Assembly: GCF_030066895.1 (NCBI RefSeq)
Contig: NZ_JASJAV010000011.1
Span: 109,333-173,332, forward strand
Length of the DNA stretch: 64,000 nucleotides
From: Breoghania sp.
GTDB taxonomy: Bacteria > Pseudomonadota > Alphaproteobacteria > Rhizobiales > Stappiaceae
Reading direction: 5' to 3'
Shown: piece after piece, positions 1 to 9,676 of the stretch
How the letters are laid out: every line of letters starts with the position of its first letter
How positions within the stretch are numbered: the first letter of the stretch is position 1
Made by a program: the position numbers and the translations under genes
The notes under the pieces: generated by a model
What the model saw: the letters and a program-made list of their open reading frames with translations, nothing else
Told to the model about the DNA's origin: nothing
The model's database searches: none

Positions 1-35
1 CGCCACCTCCAAATCCGTTCTTGCAAGGACCTCAG

Positions 36-1277
36 ATGAGTTCGACCCAATCGGACGCCTATGCGCGCCTCGGTATCCCTTACGCCGAATTCATCGTGTT
101 CATCGCATCGTTGATGATGCTGAACGCGCTGGCGATCGACATCATGCTTCCCGCCTTGCCGGATATCGGCAACGATCTGGGCGTGAGCGACGTCAACGAC
201 CGTCAGCTCATTCTCTCCGCCTACCTCATCAGCTTCGGTTTCACGCAGCTTCTCTACGGCCCGCTTGCCGACCGCTTCGGCCGCAAGCCCGTGCTGCTGG
301 TCGGACTGGTGATCTATTGCCTTGCCGGTATCGGGGCGGCGAGCGCACCGAGTTTCGAGTTGCTGCTGCTTGCCCGGTTCGTGCAGGGCATGGGCGCGGC
401 CGCCCCGCGCGTGCTCGCCTTTGCGATCGTGCGCGACTGTTTCGAAGGCCGACAGATGGCGCGGGTGATGTCGCTCACCATGATGGTCTTCATCCTGGTT
501 CCAGTCATCGCCCCCAGTATCGGGCAATTGATGATCCTGGCCGGGCACTGGCGCTGGATCTTCGGGCTTCTGACCATCGGCAGCGCGATCGTGGCCGGCT
601 GGACGGCCCTGCACATCCCCGAAACGCTGCACCCGGAAGACCGCACACGGATTTCCTTCAGCTCGATCATGACCAACTACCGCATCACGCTGACGACCCG
701 CCAGACGGTCGGCTACATGATCGCGGTCGCCCTCATGTTCGGCGGCATGTTCGGCTTTCTCAATTCCGTGCAGCAGATCATGGTCGACGTCTATGACATG
801 GGCGCTGCCTTCCCGCTGGTCTTCGCCGGCATCGCCCTGTCGATCGCCGTTGCCTCGATGCTGAATTCCCGCTTCGTCGTGAAGCTCGGCATGCGTGTCA
901 TCGCACACTACGCCATGGCGACGATGGCCGTGATCTACGTGATCCACGCACTGATCGCCAATCTCGGGCTCGACTCGATCTGGACCTTCGCCCCGCTCAT
1001 GGCGGCCGCCATGTGCTGCTTCGGTCTCATGATGGCCAATCTGAATTCGCTCGCCATGGTGCCAATCGGCCATATCGCGGGCTCCGCCGCCGCGATCATC
1101 GGTTTTGTCGGCACCACCGGCGGCACCATTCCCGGCTATTTCATCGGTCAGGCTTTCGACGGAACGATTATCCCCTTCACGACCGGCTTCGCGATCCTGT
1201 CGATCGCAGCCCTCGTGGTGGTGGTGATCACGGAGCACGGTCACATGTTCCGCGCCGGAGATATGCCGCACACCTGA
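36..1277 (+). CDS. MFS transporter, Bcr/CflA-type drug resistance family
   Basis: Long ORF with 12-TM-like hydrophobic pattern; LYGPLADRFGRKPVLL motif typical of Bcr/CflA MFS. Confidence 0.85.
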   Translation: MSSTQSDAYARLGIPYAEFIVFIASLMMLNALAIDIMLPALPDIGNDLGVSDVNDRQLILSAYLISFGFTQLLYGPLADRFGRKPVLLVGLVIYCLAGIGAASAPSFELLLLARFVQGMGAAAPRVLAFAIVRDCFEGRQMARVMSLTMMVFILVPVIAPSIGQLMILAGHWRWIFGLLTIGSAIVAGWTALHIPETLHPEDRTRISFSSIMTNYRITLTTRQTVGYMIAVALMFGGMFGFLNSVQQIMVDVYDMGAAFPLVFAGIALSIAVASMLNSRFVVKLGMRVIAHYAMATMAVIYVIHALIANLGLDSIWTFAPLMAAAMCCFGLMMANLNSLAMVPIGHIAGSAAAIIGFVGTTGGTIPGYFIGQAFDGTIIPFTTGFAILSIAALVVVVITEHGHMFRAGDMPHT

Positions 1278-1295
1278 GCCGATCCGCTTTGAACG

Positions 1296-1335
1296 AAAAA
1301 GGCCGCCCGCAGATGAACTGCGGGCGGCCTTTTCA
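1296..1335. terminator. Bidirectional intrinsic terminator between MFS gene and ilvE
   Basis: AAAAGGCCGCCCGCAG-ATGAA-CTGCGGGCGGCCTTTT, perfect stem flanked by A and T runs, between convergent genes. Confidence 0.9.
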
Positions 1336-1368
1336 TTTCAGATGCTTTCGGCCTTCGGCCGTCGAGCT

Positions 1369-2268
1369 TTACTCGGCTGCGATCGCGGCGGCACCGACCG
1401 CACGCACGCAAGCTTCGTAGTCGTGCATCAGCTGCTCGGAAATCTTGCCAAGCTTGAAGTGATACGGTCCGACCTCGGCAACCGGGGTCACCTCAGCGGC
1501 CGTACCGGTCAGGAAGCATTCCTCGAATCCTTCCATCTCTTCCGGCTTGATCGTGCGCTCGTTCACCTCGATCCCGCGATCGCGGGCAAGCCCCATCACC
1601 GTGCAACGGGTGATGCCGTCCAGGAAGCAGATCGGCTTCGGCGTATGCAGCGCGCCGTCCTTCACAAAGAAGATGTTCGCACCGGTCGCTTCGGCAACAT
1701 CGCCCTTCCAGTCGAGCATCACCGCATCCGCGTATCCCTTGTGCTTTGCCGCGTGTTTGGACAGCGTGCAGATCATGTAAAGGCCGGCAGCCTTTGCATT
1801 CCACGGGATGGTGTGCGGATCGGGACGACGATATTCGGCGATATCCAGACGAAGGCCCTTCAGCTTCTCTTCCGGCTTGAAGTAGCTCGGCCACTCCCAC
1901 ACGGCGATCGCGGTGTGAATCTTGTTCTGCTGAGCCGACACGCCCAGAGCCTCGCTGCCGCGCCATGCAATCGGGCGCACATAGGCTTCCGTCAGCTTCT
2001 CACGCTTCAGCAGCTCATTCGTGGCGTCATTGATCTGTTGCGCCGTGAACGGAATCTTGAAATCCAGAATCTGGGCCGAACGGAGCAGGCGGTCCGTGTG
2101 TTCATCAAGCTTGAACACGTGCCCCGAATAGGCACGCTCGCCTTCGAACACCGTGCTCGCGTAGTGAAGCCCGTGCGTCAGCACATGAATCTTTGCGTCC
2201 TTGAACGGGATGAATTCCCCGTCAAACCAGATCTCACCGTCCATTTGGTCGAATGCAGGCCCGGCCAT
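1369..2268 (-). CDS. ilvE: Branched-chain amino acid aminotransferase
   Basis: 299 aa; class IV aminotransferase motifs (DGEFIPFKDAKIHVLTHGLHY, EATGANIFFV). Confidence 0.93.
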   Translation of the reverse strand: MAGPAFDQMDGEIWFDGEFIPFKDAKIHVLTHGLHYASTVFEGERAYSGHVFKLDEHTDRLLRSAQILDFKIPFTAQQINDATNELLKREKLTEAYVRPIAWRGSEALGVSAQQNKIHTAIAVWEWPSYFKPEEKLKGLRLDIAEYRRPDPHTIPWNAKAAGLYMICTLSKHAAKHKGYADAVMLDWKGDVAEATGANIFFVKDGALHTPKPICFLDGITRCTVMGLARDRGIEVNERTIKPEEMEGFEECFLTGTAAEVTPVAEVGPYHFKLGKISEQLMHDYEACVRAVGAAAIAAE

Positions 2269-2519
2269 TTCCTCATCTCCAGCATTATTAAGTTGTTGCG
2301 CTCCCTCAAGGGAGCTTGACTGCGTTGCGATATCCGCCCCGACATCGGCGCTAAAGGCATCCCCTTAGGTGGCAGCTTTACGTCGCAGCGAAAGTATCGA
2401 TATCTTCTCCCCACGCTGATCCGGCAAAAAGCAACGGATCGAACCAAGGCGGGCGGAAAATGTTCAAACGTTTCGTCGAGATCGTATTTTGTGTAACAAT
2501 AGGTCCGAAATAAGTCAAT

Positions 2520-3058
2520 ATGGATGACGTAAATTTCAATGCGACTAAATCTTGGGCGGATGGCGGCGCGTCAACAGGCAATGGTGACGGCTCGCAAGGG
2601 TCCAAGGATCTGCACTACGAGCTGATCGAGCTGCTTTTTTTCGCCTATAGCGACTTCATATCCGATCCGGACGCGATCTTGTCGGAATACGGCTTCGGCC
2701 GGGCGCACCACTGCGTGGTTCATTTTGTCTCGCGCAAACTGAGAATTCGGGTAATGGAACTGCTGGACATTTTGAAGATCACGAAGCAGAGCCTCGGCCG
2801 GGTGCTGAAGCAGCTCGTCGACGAGGGCTTCATCAAACAGCGAACAGATTTGCACGACCGGCGACAGCGGCGACTCTATCCGACCGCGAAGGGGGGAAAG
2901 CCTTGAGCCACCAGCTGCCCGTGCCGCAATCGCACAGACTGTAAAAGGCATTAAGCGGATTGCCGGAAGGCGGGCAGGATATCGCCCGTCAGTTCCTGTA
3001 CCGCATCATCAACGACACCGAACACCCCCATGTCGCCCGCCTTGCCGGCAAACACTAG
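2520..3058 (+). pseudogene. MarR-family regulator (PetP-like), C-terminal frame disrupted
   Basis: MarR wHTH (LDILKITKQSLGRVLKQLVDEGFIKQRTDLHDRRQRRLYPTAKG) stops at 2906; C-terminal helix (KALSGLPEGGQDIARQFLYRIINDTEHPHVARLAGKH) continues in another frame after a stop. Confidence 0.65.
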
Positions 3059-3094
3059 AATGCGGACCGGCTGAGCGAGGAAACCGAAGAGACG

Positions 3095-3802
3095 ATGCAA
3101 GCGCAAAACCGCCCTGTTCCGGCCGACGATGCGGCCCACCTGCTGATCGTCGATGACGACAACCGCATCCGCACACTTCTATCGCGCTTTCTGGGCGAAC
3201 ACGGCTACCGCGTCAACCTCGCCGCATCGGCCGCCGAAGCGCGCGACCGGTTGCGCGGTCTCGATTTCGACCTTCTCATTCTCGACATCATGATGCCCGG
3301 CGAAAGCGGCTTCGATCTCGCTCAAGATATCCGCCAGCACTCCCAGGTGCCCATCCTGATGCTGACGGCGCGCGCTGAATCTGATGACCGCATCCACGGC
3401 CTGGAGCTTGGCGCCGACGACTATCTACCCAAGCCCTTCGAACCGCGCGAGCTTCTGCTCCGGATCGGCAACATTCTGAAACGTGGGCGCACCGACAAGT
3501 CCGAACAAACTCGGGAGATCCGGTTCGGCCCCTACACGTTCCAGACCGACCGCATGGAGCTGAAGCGCGGCGACGAACTGGTTCGCCTGACCGATCGCGA
3601 AAAGCAGATCATGACGATCTTCGCCGAAAGCCACGGCGAGACCGTGCCGCGCCATCTGATCGTCGGCGGAGAAATCGGCAAGGGGGAACGAACGGCGGAC
3701 GTCCAGATCAACCGCCTGCGCCGGAAGATCGAAACCGATCCCTCCAATCCGCTCTATCTCCAGACGGTGCGCGGTATCGGCTACCGTTTGCTTGTCGATT
3801 GA
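3095..3802 (+). CDS. OmpR-family response regulator (PetR-like)
   Basis: Receiver domain (LLIVDDDNRIR, LLILDIMMPGESG, KPFEP) plus Trans_reg_C wHTH. Confidence 0.88.
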   Translation: MQAQNRPVPADDAAHLLIVDDDNRIRTLLSRFLGEHGYRVNLAASAAEARDRLRGLDFDLLILDIMMPGESGFDLAQDIRQHSQVPILMLTARAESDDRIHGLELGADDYLPKPFEPRELLLRIGNILKRGRTDKSEQTREIRFGPYTFQTDRMELKRGDELVRLTDREKQIMTIFAESHGETVPRHLIVGGEIGKGERTADVQINRLRRKIETDPSNPLYLQTVRGIGYRLLVD

Positions 3803-5234
3803 CCCGTCGATGACCCTAGCGGAGTTTCGTTCAAGCCTCATGAAACGATTGAGCCCGCTTGCCGGTGCAGCCCATAGGTTGAGCTTCCTGAAATCTCCGC
3901 TCCGCCTCTATTGCATCTTCGCCCAGTGGCTGCGGCGGCATATGCCCAAGGGCCTCTTTCCGCGCACGATCCTCATCATCGTCCTTCCCATGCTGCTGCT
4001 ACAGTCCTTCATTGCTTACTTGTTCATGGAGAAGCACTGGGAGACGGTGACACAGCGCCTGTCGCAGGCTGTCGTCGGAGAAATCGCGGCGACGATCTCG
4101 GTCATCGAAGCCTATCCGCAGGACGCCAATTTCGAGACCATCACCCAGATCGCCAACCAGGACATGCGCCTGTCGATATCGGTGCTGCCGCCCGCCCCCC
4201 TGCCCTCGCCGCGACCCAAGCCGTTCTTCTCCCTGCTCGACCGCGCGCTGTCGGAGGAAATCCGCACCCAGATCGGCCGCCCCTTCTGGGTCGATACGGT
4301 GGGCCGCTCGAAATTCGTCGAAATCCGCATCCAGCTCGAGCACAACGTGCTGCGGGTGATCACGCGGCGCAGCCAGATCTACGCCTCCAATTCCCATATC
4401 TTCCTGGTTTGGATGGTTTCCACCTCCGTGGTCCTTTTGGGTGTGGCGCTCCTGTTCCTGCGCAACCAGATCCGGCCGATCCAGCAACTCGCCAACGCCA
4501 TGGAGAGCTTCGGCAAGGGGCACCCGGTCGAACAGTTCCACCCGCGCGGAGCGGAAGAGGTGCGGCGCGCCTCTACCGCCTTCCAGCGCATGAGCCGACG
4601 CATCGAACGCCAGATCGAACAACGCACGATCATGCTGGCCGGCGTCAATCACGACCTGCGCACGATCCTCACCCGTTTCCACCTGCAACTGGCGCTAATC
4701 GAGGAAAGCGAGGAGACAGAAGACCTCAGGCGCGACATCAAGGAAATGAACTCGATGCTGGAGGCCTATCTGGCCTTTGCACGCGGCGACGGCGACGAGC
4801 TTCCCTCCGATGTGGACATATCGCTGATGGTCGAGGAGCTTGAGGGCGACGCGGAGATCGGCGGGGCCACCGCGACCTCACGCTTTTACGGCAAGCCCAT
4901 TGCGCGGGTTAAGGCGAGCGCATTCCGCCGGTGCCTCACCAATCTCGTCGCCAATGCCGCGCGCCACGGGAACCGCGTCGACATCACCGGCAGGCATCAG
5001 TTCGGCTGGCTGTCGATCGTGGTGGAGGATGACGGCCCCGGCATTCCCGAAGAAGACCGAGAAACCGCATTCCGTCCGTTCCAGCGGCTCGATGCGGCCC
5101 GCAATTTGGACGAAAGCGGCACGGGCCTCGGCCTCACCATCGCCCGTGACATTGCCCGTGGCCACGGCGGCGACCTGACATTGGAAGACAACCCCCTCGG
5201 CGGCCTGCGGGCCGAGGTCCGAATACCGGACTAG
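3792..5234 (+). CDS. EnvZ-like sensor histidine kinase
   Basis: TM-periplasmic-TM, HAMP, H-box (AGVNHDLRTILTRF), N/G boxes; overlaps the response regulator. Confidence 0.9.
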   Translation: MSIDPSMTLAEFRSSLMKRLSPLAGAAHRLSFLKSPLRLYCIFAQWLRRHMPKGLFPRTILIIVLPMLLLQSFIAYLFMEKHWETVTQRLSQAVVGEIAATISVIEAYPQDANFETITQIANQDMRLSISVLPPAPLPSPRPKPFFSLLDRALSEEIRTQIGRPFWVDTVGRSKFVEIRIQLEHNVLRVITRRSQIYASNSHIFLVWMVSTSVVLLGVALLFLRNQIRPIQQLANAMESFGKGHPVEQFHPRGAEEVRRASTAFQRMSRRIERQIEQRTIMLAGVNHDLRTILTRFHLQLALIEESEETEDLRRDIKEMNSMLEAYLAFARGDGDELPSDVDISLMVEELEGDAEIGGATATSRFYGKPIARVKASAFRRCLTNLVANAARHGNRVDITGRHQFGWLSIVVEDDGPGIPEEDRETAFRPFQRLDAARNLDESGTGLGLTIARDIARGHGGDLTLEDNPLGGLRAEVRIPD

Positions 5235-5262
5235 GGGACAGGGGTAGAGGGGATCGGAATAC

Positions 5263-5316
5263 GTCGCTCATCCTTCGAGACGCCCGCACGCGCGGGAGTT
5301 TCGAAGGATGAGCGAC
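5263..5316. repeat. REP-like palindrome / stem-loop
   Basis: 16-bp perfect arms GTCGCTCATCCTTCGA / TCGAAGGATGAGCGAC with nested CCCGC-ACGC-GCGGG hairpin. Confidence 0.8.
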
Positions 5317-5351
5317 AAACACCATCCCCCCGCCCATCGATCAACACAATC

Positions 5352-5717
5352 TTAGAACAAACGCACGCCATTTGCCACGGGCTTGTCGGGTCCCCCCAAC
5401 ACCACCGCGCCTTCCTCATCGGGGAAGCCGACGGTCAGTACCTCCGACATGAGCGGCCCGATCTGGCGCGGCGGGAAATTCACCACCGCCATCACCTGCC
5501 GTCCGACCAGCGTCTCCGGCGTGTAGTGCTTGGTGATCTGCGCCGAGCACTTCTTGATGCCGATCGCCTCGCCGAAATCGATATGAAGGATGTAGGCGGG
5601 CTTGCGCGCCTTGGGAAACCCCTCCGCCAAGCCACCGTGCCAAACGCGGATATCGACCTTCAGAAACGTGTCGAAATCGGTCTCAGGCGAAAGTTCGCCC
5701 GTCATGTCCTTGTGCAT
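5352..5717 (-). CDS. CsaA-like tRNA-binding domain protein
   Basis: FDTFLKVDIRVW ... GIKKCSAQITKHYTPETLVGRQVMAVVNFPPRQIGPLMSEVLTVGF matches CsaA/Trbp111 OB fold. Confidence 0.85.
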   Translation of the reverse strand: MHKDMTGELSPETDFDTFLKVDIRVWHGGLAEGFPKARKPAYILHIDFGEAIGIKKCSAQITKHYTPETLVGRQVMAVVNFPPRQIGPLMSEVLTVGFPDEEGAVVLGGPDKPVANGVRLF

Positions 5718-5804
5718 GGATCTTCCCCCCATTGAAGACAAAGCGGCACTCGTCAGCCCGTCCGCGGACTAGTCGAGTGCCGATGGAAACGCGAGATCGC
5801 GGGC

Positions 5805-6472
5805 TCATGCGCCCACAGCGGCGTCCGGTTCTTCATCCGCGCGCGCCCGCGGCTTGCGGGCCCGCTCCTTGAAGGCGCGCTTGAACGGAGCCAACCAGCC
5901 TTCGGCGCGCGAAATCCGTTTCATCGCATCCGCGCCGCGTTTCAGTCCGCGGTCAAGCGCGGCCATGGTGCGTACCTTGCCCGGATCCTCGTCCTTGAAC
6001 CAGACGCGCAGCACCTTGAAATAGGCGACGACCAGCGCCTGCGTGAGCGCAAGGCCGCGCACGCCCTCAGCCTTGATGCCGGCAGCTATCAGCATCCAGC
6101 GCAAAGATGTCAGTGCAAGAGAATTGAGTTCGGCGACCAGCACCGGATCGCGTCGTGCCGCACGCACAAGCGCCTGCAAAGCGGGTCTTTGCGGTTCCAG
6201 TGCATCGAGACGGCGCGTCAACACGTCAAAGAGACGATCAAGTGCCGATTCGTCCGCAAGCTCTGGATCGGTTCCGTCGAAAACGCCCGCATCGATCCCG
6301 CGGTTGAAATCCGCCAGGATCGCCATGCGTCCGTCATAGGCCTTGCGCAGCGTAGAGAGCTTGATGCCCGCGCGCTCCGCCACCGCCGTCATGGTGACGT
6401 CGGCCCAAGGCTTTTCGGCGACCAGCCCCATGAAGGCACGAGAATGGACTTGCGGGTCTTTTCCGTCGTCAT
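5805..6472 (-). pseudogene. TetR-family regulator, frameshifted close to its start
   Basis: Natural start appears to be MTTEKTRKSIL at 6472, then a 1-nt shift before AFMGLVAEKPWADVTMTAVAERAGIKLSTLRKAYDGRMAILADF. Confidence 0.6.
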
Positions 6473-6552
6473 GGCGCGAGCTCCTCCGTTTCACCTTCAG
6501 AGATAAGCCCGCATTCCGGCGATTGAAAAACCCGCAAAGATGAAGCGCGCGA

Positions 6553-7368
6553 TCAGCCGAGTTCGCGGGAACGATCGGCCGCCGCCTTCACCGCCGCATC
6601 GAGCAGCGGCTGGAACCCGTTATCGTCCATCAGAACGGAAAGCGCCACCGCGGTCGTCCCGCCGGGCGAGGTCACGTTCTTGCGCAAGGTCGCGGCTTCC
6701 AGCTCGGAGCGATAGAGCAACTCACCGGCGCCTGCGACCGTCTGCCGGGCAAGCATCGCGGAAAGATCGGCAGGCAGCCCCACCTTGCGACCGGCCTCCG
6801 CCAGACATTCCGCCAGAAGGAAGACATAGGCTGGCCCAGACCCGGAAACGGCGGTAACCGCATCCATCTCGCCCTCATCATCGAGCCAGGCGACAGCCCC
6901 GATGCCGGACAACAGCTTCGCCACCAGATCCTTGCGATCCTGCGAAACGGCGCCATTCGCGAAAAGCGCCGTCATGCCGCGCCCGACCTGAGCCGGGGTA
7001 TTGGGCATGGCGCGCACCACCGGCACGGCGCCGAAGGCATCCTCGAATGTCTTGATCGTCTTGCCCGCAGCGATTGAGATGATCAGCGTATCGCTGCTCA
7101 CGATCGGTTTCAGCGGCTCCAGCGCATCCGCCATCATCTGCGGCTTGACCGCAACGAGAACGGCAGCCGGCGTCAGATCGGCAAGCGGGGTCGTCACGTG
7201 ACGGATCTCCTTGGCGGAAAGGAGTGCCGCCATTTCCTCGGAAGGCTTGGGATCGCACACGACGATTGCGGCGGGATCGACACCCTGTTCGATCCACCCG
7301 GACAACATCGCACCGCCCATCTTGCCGGCACCGACAAGAAGCAACGGACTGGATTTCGTAAGATTCAT
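6553..7368 (-). CDS. proC: Pyrroline-5-carboxylate reductase
   Basis: LLVGAGKMGGAMLSGW; SGSGPAYVFLLAECLAEAG; SPGGTTA motif. Confidence 0.93.
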   Translation of the reverse strand: MNLTKSSPLLLVGAGKMGGAMLSGWIEQGVDPAAIVVCDPKPSEEMAALLSAKEIRHVTTPLADLTPAAVLVAVKPQMMADALEPLKPIVSSDTLIISIAAGKTIKTFEDAFGAVPVVRAMPNTPAQVGRGMTALFANGAVSQDRKDLVAKLLSGIGAVAWLDDEGEMDAVTAVSGSGPAYVFLLAECLAEAGRKVGLPADLSAMLARQTVAGAGELLYRSELEAATLRKNVTSPGGTTAVALSVLMDDNGFQPLLDAAVKAAADRSRELG

Positions 7369-7865
7369 GCTTCGCCAACAGTCTCGAACATGACCGTTTC
7401 CAGCGCTTCGCCAGCGCTCTTTCCGGCCCAGACAACAAATTGAAACGCCTGATAGTAGCGTTCGCAGGATTCAAGCGCGTTGGACATAAGCCCTTCGATC
7501 TGCTCCGAAGTTGCCTCCGCGCCTCCAGCCAGCAACAGGGACTGGCGGAAGATCACGACGCCCTCGCGATTCCATAAATCGAAATGCCCCATCCAGAGCT
7601 GCTCATTGACCAGTGCCAGCAGACGCACGATTTCCGTGCGCCGCGCTTCCACCACCTTGAGGTCGAAAGCGCAGGCCAGATGCAACGCTTCCACGTCCTC
7701 CATCCAGGAGAAGGAGACGTGATAGTCGCACCAATGGGCTGCCACCGAGATCGTGATCTCGTCCTCGCCGGAACGCTCGAACGCCCAGTCGTTGATGGCT
7801 GCAATCTGTTCGATTGTGTCGACGGGATTGGATTGCCGGTCGGCTTCGATTTCGATCAGGCTCAT
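7365..7865 (-). CDS. YbjN-domain protein
   Basis: 166 aa; YbjN-like pattern; overlaps proC start. Confidence 0.75.
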   Translation of the reverse strand: MSLIEIEADRQSNPVDTIEQIAAINDWAFERSGEDEITISVAAHWCDYHVSFSWMEDVEALHLACAFDLKVVEARRTEIVRLLALVNEQLWMGHFDLWNREGVVIFRQSLLLAGGAEATSEQIEGLMSNALESCERYYQAFQFVVWAGKSAGEALETVMFETVGEA

Positions 7866-8147
7866 GAGCGGTCCTCGCGCCTGGCGTCTGAAAGGGTCAG
7901 CTCATGCCGCATAAGCGTTTTTGAGCGCCCAGTCAGGCTGAGTTTGGAATAATACGACCCTGAGGTCGAAATACTTCCGGGTGATCCCGCATCGCTTTTC
8001 GTCGGGCAACTATGACATTGCTATGACTATATCTGCGAATCTACCTCTGGGGTCAGTATAGATCGATAATGGCGCAGTGCGAAATCGTTCATTTACGAAG
8101 CTTTCGGGATAACTTGTGGAGAAGCGCTCCCGCAAGCGAAGTGACGC

Positions 8148-8501
8148 TCAGGAAGCGTCCGTGTCCTTGGCGGTGGATCGGCTCGTTTCAGCGCCCTTCG
8201 AGGCCGATTTCGAAGCGCTCTTGGCAGGCGCTTTCTTCTCACCGGCTCCGACCTCGGCAAGCGCCTTTTCCAGCGCGTCCACACGTGCGGCGAGCGCATC
8301 GGCGTCCTCGCGGGCGCGCACGGCCATTTCCTTCACCGCGTCGAATTCCTCGCGCGACACGACATCCATATCGGCGAGAAAGCGTTCCGCCTGTGCTCGG
8401 AATGCGGTCTCCACCTCGCGGCGCACGCCTTGTGCGACACCGGCGGCATCCATCATCATCTTGGCGAAGTCGTCGAAAAAACGATTGGTAAATTGGTCCA
8501 T
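8148..8501 (-). CDS. UbiK-family accessory factor (BMFP)
   Basis: MDQFTNRFFDDFAKMM ... FLADMDVVSREEFDAVKEMAVRAREDADALAARVDALE. Confidence 0.8.
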   Translation of the reverse strand: MDQFTNRFFDDFAKMMMDAAGVAQGVRREVETAFRAQAERFLADMDVVSREEFDAVKEMAVRAREDADALAARVDALEKALAEVGAGEKKAPAKSASKSASKGAETSRSTAKDTDAS

Positions 8502-8821
8502 GGCGGGCTCCTTGGCCATCGGCAATGCTGTCCAGGCCGCTGTTCCGCACCTCCTCAAGGAGGGTTTCCGGATCGGGCACGCCGGACCTGTTCCTGTTGG
8601 TATAGGTAAGTCCGTTTTCACCGCACTGCAACAGGCCGTCTCTATCCGGTGCATATCGGCAGGGGGCAAGGGGCGGACGCCTCAAGGACACGAGCGGGCG
8701 GTTCAACGGAAAACGCGAGCTCTCTTGACGAGACAGCTGCGAATGACCAACGTCCGGCGCGAACCGGACGGGTGCCCCCATCCGGACCTTTCCTCCGGAC
8801 GCCAAAGGCAGATGACGGCCG

Positions 8822-9676
8822 ATGCCCCTCTTCCCCTACTCCGCAATCGACCCAGTGCTCATCCAGTTGGGCCCCTTCGCGATCCGCTGGTACGCGCTGG
8901 CCTATATCGCCGGCATCCTGCTCGCGTGGCGCTACATAACGCGCCTCGTGCGCAATGACGGACTGTGGCGGACGACACCCCGTCCCGCGGCGCTGGATAT
9001 TGATGATTTCGTTCTCTGGGCAACCTTCGGCATCGTGCTGGGCGGGCGCATCGGCTACGCGCTCACCTACAATTTCCCCTATTATTCGCAGCACCCGCTG
9101 CAGATCCTGGAAGTCTGGGAGGGCGGCATGTCCTTCCACGGCGGCTTTCTCGGCACCGTTCTCGCCATCGTGCTGTTCTCGCGCCGCCGCAAGATTTCGA
9201 TGCTCATCCTGTTCGATCTTACAGGAACCGCCGCCCCTATCGGCCTGTTCTTCGGCCGCATAGCCAACTTCATCAATGGCGAGCTTTGGGGACGGATAAG
9301 CGACGTACCGTGGGCCATGGTATTTCCCGGCGCAGGTCCCCTGCCCCGCCATCCAAGCCAGCTCTACGAGGCGACGCTTGAAGGCACCGTCCTGTTCCTC
9401 GCCATACGGTTGCTGAGCCATCGCTTCAAGATGCTGCAACGCCCCGGCTTCATCGCCGGAGCCTTTGCGACCGGATACGGCATCGCACGCCTGATCGGCG
9501 AGCATTTCCGCATGCCCGATGCGCAGATCGGCTATCTCTCCTTCGGCACCACCATGGGCATGCAGCTTTCCCTGCCGATGATCGTCGCCGGTGTCGCCCT
9601 GATGATCTGGGCGTTGAAACGCGGCCCGACCGCAGAAGACGGCAAGCCGGCCGCGAAACTGGGGAAGAAGGCGTGA
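8822..9676 (+). CDS. lgt: Prolipoprotein diacylglyceryl transferase
   Basis: GGRIGYALTYN, GRIANFINGELWGR, HPSQLYEA signatures. Confidence 0.95.
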   Translation: MPLFPYSAIDPVLIQLGPFAIRWYALAYIAGILLAWRYITRLVRNDGLWRTTPRPAALDIDDFVLWATFGIVLGGRIGYALTYNFPYYSQHPLQILEVWEGGMSFHGGFLGTVLAIVLFSRRRKISMLILFDLTGTAAPIGLFFGRIANFINGELWGRISDVPWAMVFPGAGPLPRHPSQLYEATLEGTVLFLAIRLLSHRFKMLQRPGFIAGAFATGYGIARLIGEHFRMPDAQIGYLSFGTTMGMQLSLPMIVAGVALMIWALKRGPTAEDGKPAAKLGKKA

